Positions 5,991 to 6,918 of a DNA stretch of 6,918 nucleotides are shown piece after piece. The position numbers were made by a program, and so were the translations under genes. The notes beneath the pieces were generated by a model, which worked only from the letters and a program-made list of their open reading frames with translations, was not told the origin of the DNA and made no database searches. This DNA comes from a bacterium. GTDB taxonomy: Bacteria; Patescibacteriota; Patescibacteriia; CAIQCM01. The stretch spans positions 1 to 6,918 of the forward strand of contig JAHFIF010000063.1 in the NCBI GenBank assembly GCA_023246535.1. Direction: 5' to 3'. Numbering within the stretch: position 1 is the stretch's first letter; the number at the start of each line of letters is the position of its first letter.

Positions 5991-6079
5991 AGAGCCCCGG
6001 TTAATTCGGTAACCTGAACTCTGATAGAAGGGCGTCGCGGTTTCGACCGGACGCCTTTCGAGGCGGTGAATTGTGATTG
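5984..6079 (-). repeat. Tandem-hairpin intergenic element, diverged copy E
   Basis: After the TAG at 6082-6080 and a 24-nt linker comes H1 (6055-6031): GGCGTC/GACGCC plus CGGT/ACCG with one bulged C and a CGAA tetraloop. Immediately after it, CTTC and CAGAG pair with CTCTG and GAAG (6030-6019 with 5994-5984) across a small internal loop to give H2, whose interior holds a GGTTA/TAACC stem (6014-5999). Sequence identity to A-C is low, but order, abutment and stop codon are the same. The linker also contains CGCCT-CGAA-AGGCG (6065-6052), which overlaps the 5' arm of H1 and would compete with it. Confidence 0.45.
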
Positions 6080-6475
6080 CTACTTCGGCAAGAAACAAGC
6101 GCCGTCTCTTCTTGAGATCTGGTCGAGGGTCAACCAGGCCGCATCGACCAGGCGCTGCTGTCCGGTGATCGTGTAGGTCGAAGTGACATCGCGAACCTCC
6201 GGCAAGTCGCGCGCGGGTACCGCCTGCAGAACGAATTGCGCCGTACCGTTGCTCAAGATCTTGAGAATGTTTCCCGCCCGTCTGGCTCGTTCGAACTCGG
6301 TGAGCATGTAGGCGCGAAAACCGTCCTCGGTCTCCCAGAAGATCAGCGGCTTAGGCTGATACTTTGATTCGACGACAACCTTGATCCTGGCATGCCGCAT
6401 CAAGGCGGCGCGCAGCGGGCCGAAGAGCAAAATGACGAGAATGACCGTTGACCCGATCCATCCATAAATACTCAT
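6080..6475 (-). CDS. Membrane-anchored protein of unknown function (131 aa)
   Basis: No family is recognised. Residues 5-24 (GWIGSTVILVILLFGPLRAA) are a single N-terminal anchor followed by basic residues (RHARIK), predicting a cytoplasmic C-terminal part. That part carries strands and helices such as 'KPLIFWETEDGFRAYMLTEFERARRAGNILKIL' and 'AQFVLQAVPARDL'. The overall plan, a short anchor plus a soluble region of about 100 residues, is shared with the 125- and 138-residue proteins downstream, though I see no convincing sequence similarity. The frame is open to 6625, but residues before 6475 translate the repeat in element C ('CHPRERGDPE') and are not gene sequence. The start at 6475 has GGAAAGG 8 nt upstream. 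It ends in LPK-TAG followed by element E. Confidence 0.78.
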   Translation of the reverse strand: MSIYGWIGSTVILVILLFGPLRAALMRHARIKVVVESKYQPKPLIFWETEDGFRAYMLTEFERARRAGNILKILSNGTAQFVLQAVPARDLPEVRDVTSTYTITGQQRLVDAAWLTLDQISRRDGACFLPK

Positions 6476-6483
6476 GAGCAATT

Positions 6484-6492
6484 CCTTTCCTT
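6484..6492 (-). promoter_or_regulatory. Shine-Dalgarno site deciding the start of the 131-aa membrane protein
   Basis: AAGGAAAGG ends 8 nt before the ATG at 6475. This supports that start over the upstream in-frame ATG at 6625, which lies within H1 of element C. Confidence 0.7.
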
Positions 6493-6515
6493 TTGCACGT
6501 TGAACTTGTAAAGGC

Positions 6516-6540
6516 CTTTTCGGGAATCTTTCCCTAAAAG
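6516..6540 (-). promoter_or_regulatory. Hairpin competing with H2 of element C
   Basis: On the minus strand CTTTT-A-GGGAA, loop AGA, TTCCC-G-AAAAG gives two 5-bp stems separated by one mismatch (6540-6516). The 5' half (6540-6530) is the same segment that closes H2 of element C, so H2 and this hairpin exclude each other. This is the arrangement of a two-state RNA switch, or simply two alternative folds. It lies about 24 nt upstream of the Shine-Dalgarno site of the 131-residue gene. Confidence 0.45.
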
Positions 6541-6652
6541 TCCGTGAAACCGTTTCTGGATCCCCGCGTTCGCGAGGATGACAATCCCGGACTTTATTGG
6601 GAAGGTCAGCGTTGAGGCGAATCAACGCTGACCAAGTATTTAGTCGAAAGAA
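6530..6652 (-). repeat. Tandem-hairpin intergenic element, copy C
   Basis: After the TAG at 6655-6653 comes a 19-nt linker starting TTCTTTCG. H1 (6633-6604) has perfect 12-bp arms GGTCAGCGTTGA and TCAACGCTGACC around a 6-nt loop. H2 follows with no gap: TTCCC and AAAGTCCG (6603-6588) pair with the CGGACTTT and GGGAA segments at 6544-6530, with a 3x2 internal loop. The strand after H1 reads TTCCCAATAAAGTCCG, identical to copy B. The H2 interior holds a widespread palindromic repeat (6584-6556). Confidence 0.75.
6556..6584 (-). repeat. Degenerate copy of the widespread GTCATCC..GGGGATCCAG palindromic repeat
   Basis: The minus strand reads GTCATCCTCGCGAACGCGGG and continues GATCCAG. It matches the well-known bacterial intergenic palindrome whose translation is often mis-annotated as 'VIPAKAGIQ' or 'CHPRERGDP' peptides. 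The stem ATCCTCGC/GCGGGGAT (6579-6560) is 8 bp with one T-G pair and a GAAC loop. It sits as the inner hairpin of H2 in element C; the other copies have different interiors, so it looks like an insertion or replacement there. Confidence 0.55.
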
Positions 6653-6918
6653 CTACTTCTTTTCTTTGCCGGGGCCGGCGGCTGCTTCGGCCGACTGCGC
6701 CGCATCCGGCATGATGCAATGGTTTGGCCAGAGCGGGTCGATTTGATCGTGAACCAAGTATCCCAGCTGCCGCTCATCAAGCCGACGACTGCTCTCGTCC
6801 GTGACTGCCGGCGGGAGTAGCGCGTAGCTGTCAGTATGCGGATTGGTCCCCTTTACCATGAACCCGAACGCGTCGGCATTTCCGACGACCCTTTCAGCTT
6901 CGTTTCCATCGGCTACCC
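6653..6918 (-). CDS. C-terminal part of a protein of unknown function (5' end beyond window)
   Basis: The frame is open from the right edge to TAG at 6655-6653: 87 residues with no in-frame stop. The visible sequence, from 'VADGNEAERVVGNADAFGFMVKGTN', reads as continuous protein. An internal ATG at 6859 has no ribosome-binding site, so I treat the gene as entering from outside the window. No family is recognised. The stretch 'HTDSYALLPPAVTDESSRRLDERQLGYLVHDQIDPLWPNHCIM' looks globular. The tail 'PDAAQSAEAAAGPGKEKK' is Ala-rich and charged, typical of a disordered C-terminus. It ends in a Lys codon plus TAG and is followed by element C. Confidence 0.65.
   Translation of the reverse strand, partial: VADGNEAERVVGNADAFGFMVKGTNPHTDSYALLPPAVTDESSRRLDERQLGYLVHDQIDPLWPNHCIMPDAAQSAEAAAGPGKEKK

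Noticed and set aside
5488..6012. Long plus-strand frames opposite the Thr/Ala-rich stalk
   Set aside because: Arg/Gly-rich or Val/Ala-rich translations are the antisense of repetitive Thr/Ala codons in the lipoprotein gene; no ribosome site or domain.
6476..6625. Fifty-residue N-terminal extension of the 131-residue membrane protein
   Set aside because: It begins inside H1 of element C, translates the palindromic repeat, and has no ribosome-binding site; a good site and a membrane anchor start at 6475.

Overview
The window most likely comes from a Patescibacteria (candidate phyla radiation) genome. This rests on two recognisable protein styles. The partial gene at the left edge encodes an exported protein built from a paired 'VYFVGSDNKKYIFPNETVF...SWY' / 'KVYVIAADGTLQWVST' module followed by Fn3-like repeats and Thr/Asn/Pro linkers. 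The large lipoprotein carries a 'SDTPAARNIAAGSSDNDVTYLVFDA' segment, also a hallmark of that group. Genes use TAG, TAA and TGA as stops, consistent with the standard bacterial code. All genes lie on the minus strand; I see no convincing plus-strand gene.

Layout, in transcription order (right to left): (1) 3' end of an unknown gene, 6918-6653; (2) a 131-residue membrane-anchored protein, 6475-6080; (3) a 621-residue lipoprotein with a Thr/Ala-rich stalk and a probable seven-bladed beta-propeller, 5943-4078; (4) an 87-residue lipoprotein, 3917-3654; (5) a 125-residue membrane-anchored protein, 3467-3090; (6) a protein resembling isochorismatase/nicotinamidase-type cysteine hydrolases, 3087-2527; (7) a 126-residue exported membrane protein, 2389-2009; (8) a 138-residue membrane-anchored protein, 1996-1580. 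A strong intrinsic terminator (1560-1531) ends this run. A 24-bp palindrome and a sigma70-type promoter follow, and the promoter serves the Fn3-repeat surface protein that leaves the window at position 1.

The most striking feature is not a gene. Five of the seven junctions in the run hold an intergenic element of about 95-130 nt with one architecture: a TAG stop codon, a short linker, a GC-rich hairpin (H1) whose sequence differs in every copy but stays paired, then directly abutting it a second, longer hairpin (H2). In the three clearest copies H2 begins with TTCCCAAT(A/C)AAGTC, and the linker is exactly 19 nt and starts with (T/C)TCTTTCG. The two junctions without the element are the tight, translationally coupled pairs (6)-(5) and (8)-(7), which use TGA and TAA stops. 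The terminator of the run keeps the TAG plus 19-nt spacing. I cannot match this element to a described family.

Nearly every product has a signal peptide, lipobox or N-terminal membrane anchor, so the run looks like a cell-envelope operon of unknown function. How the products cooperate cannot be read from the sequence.
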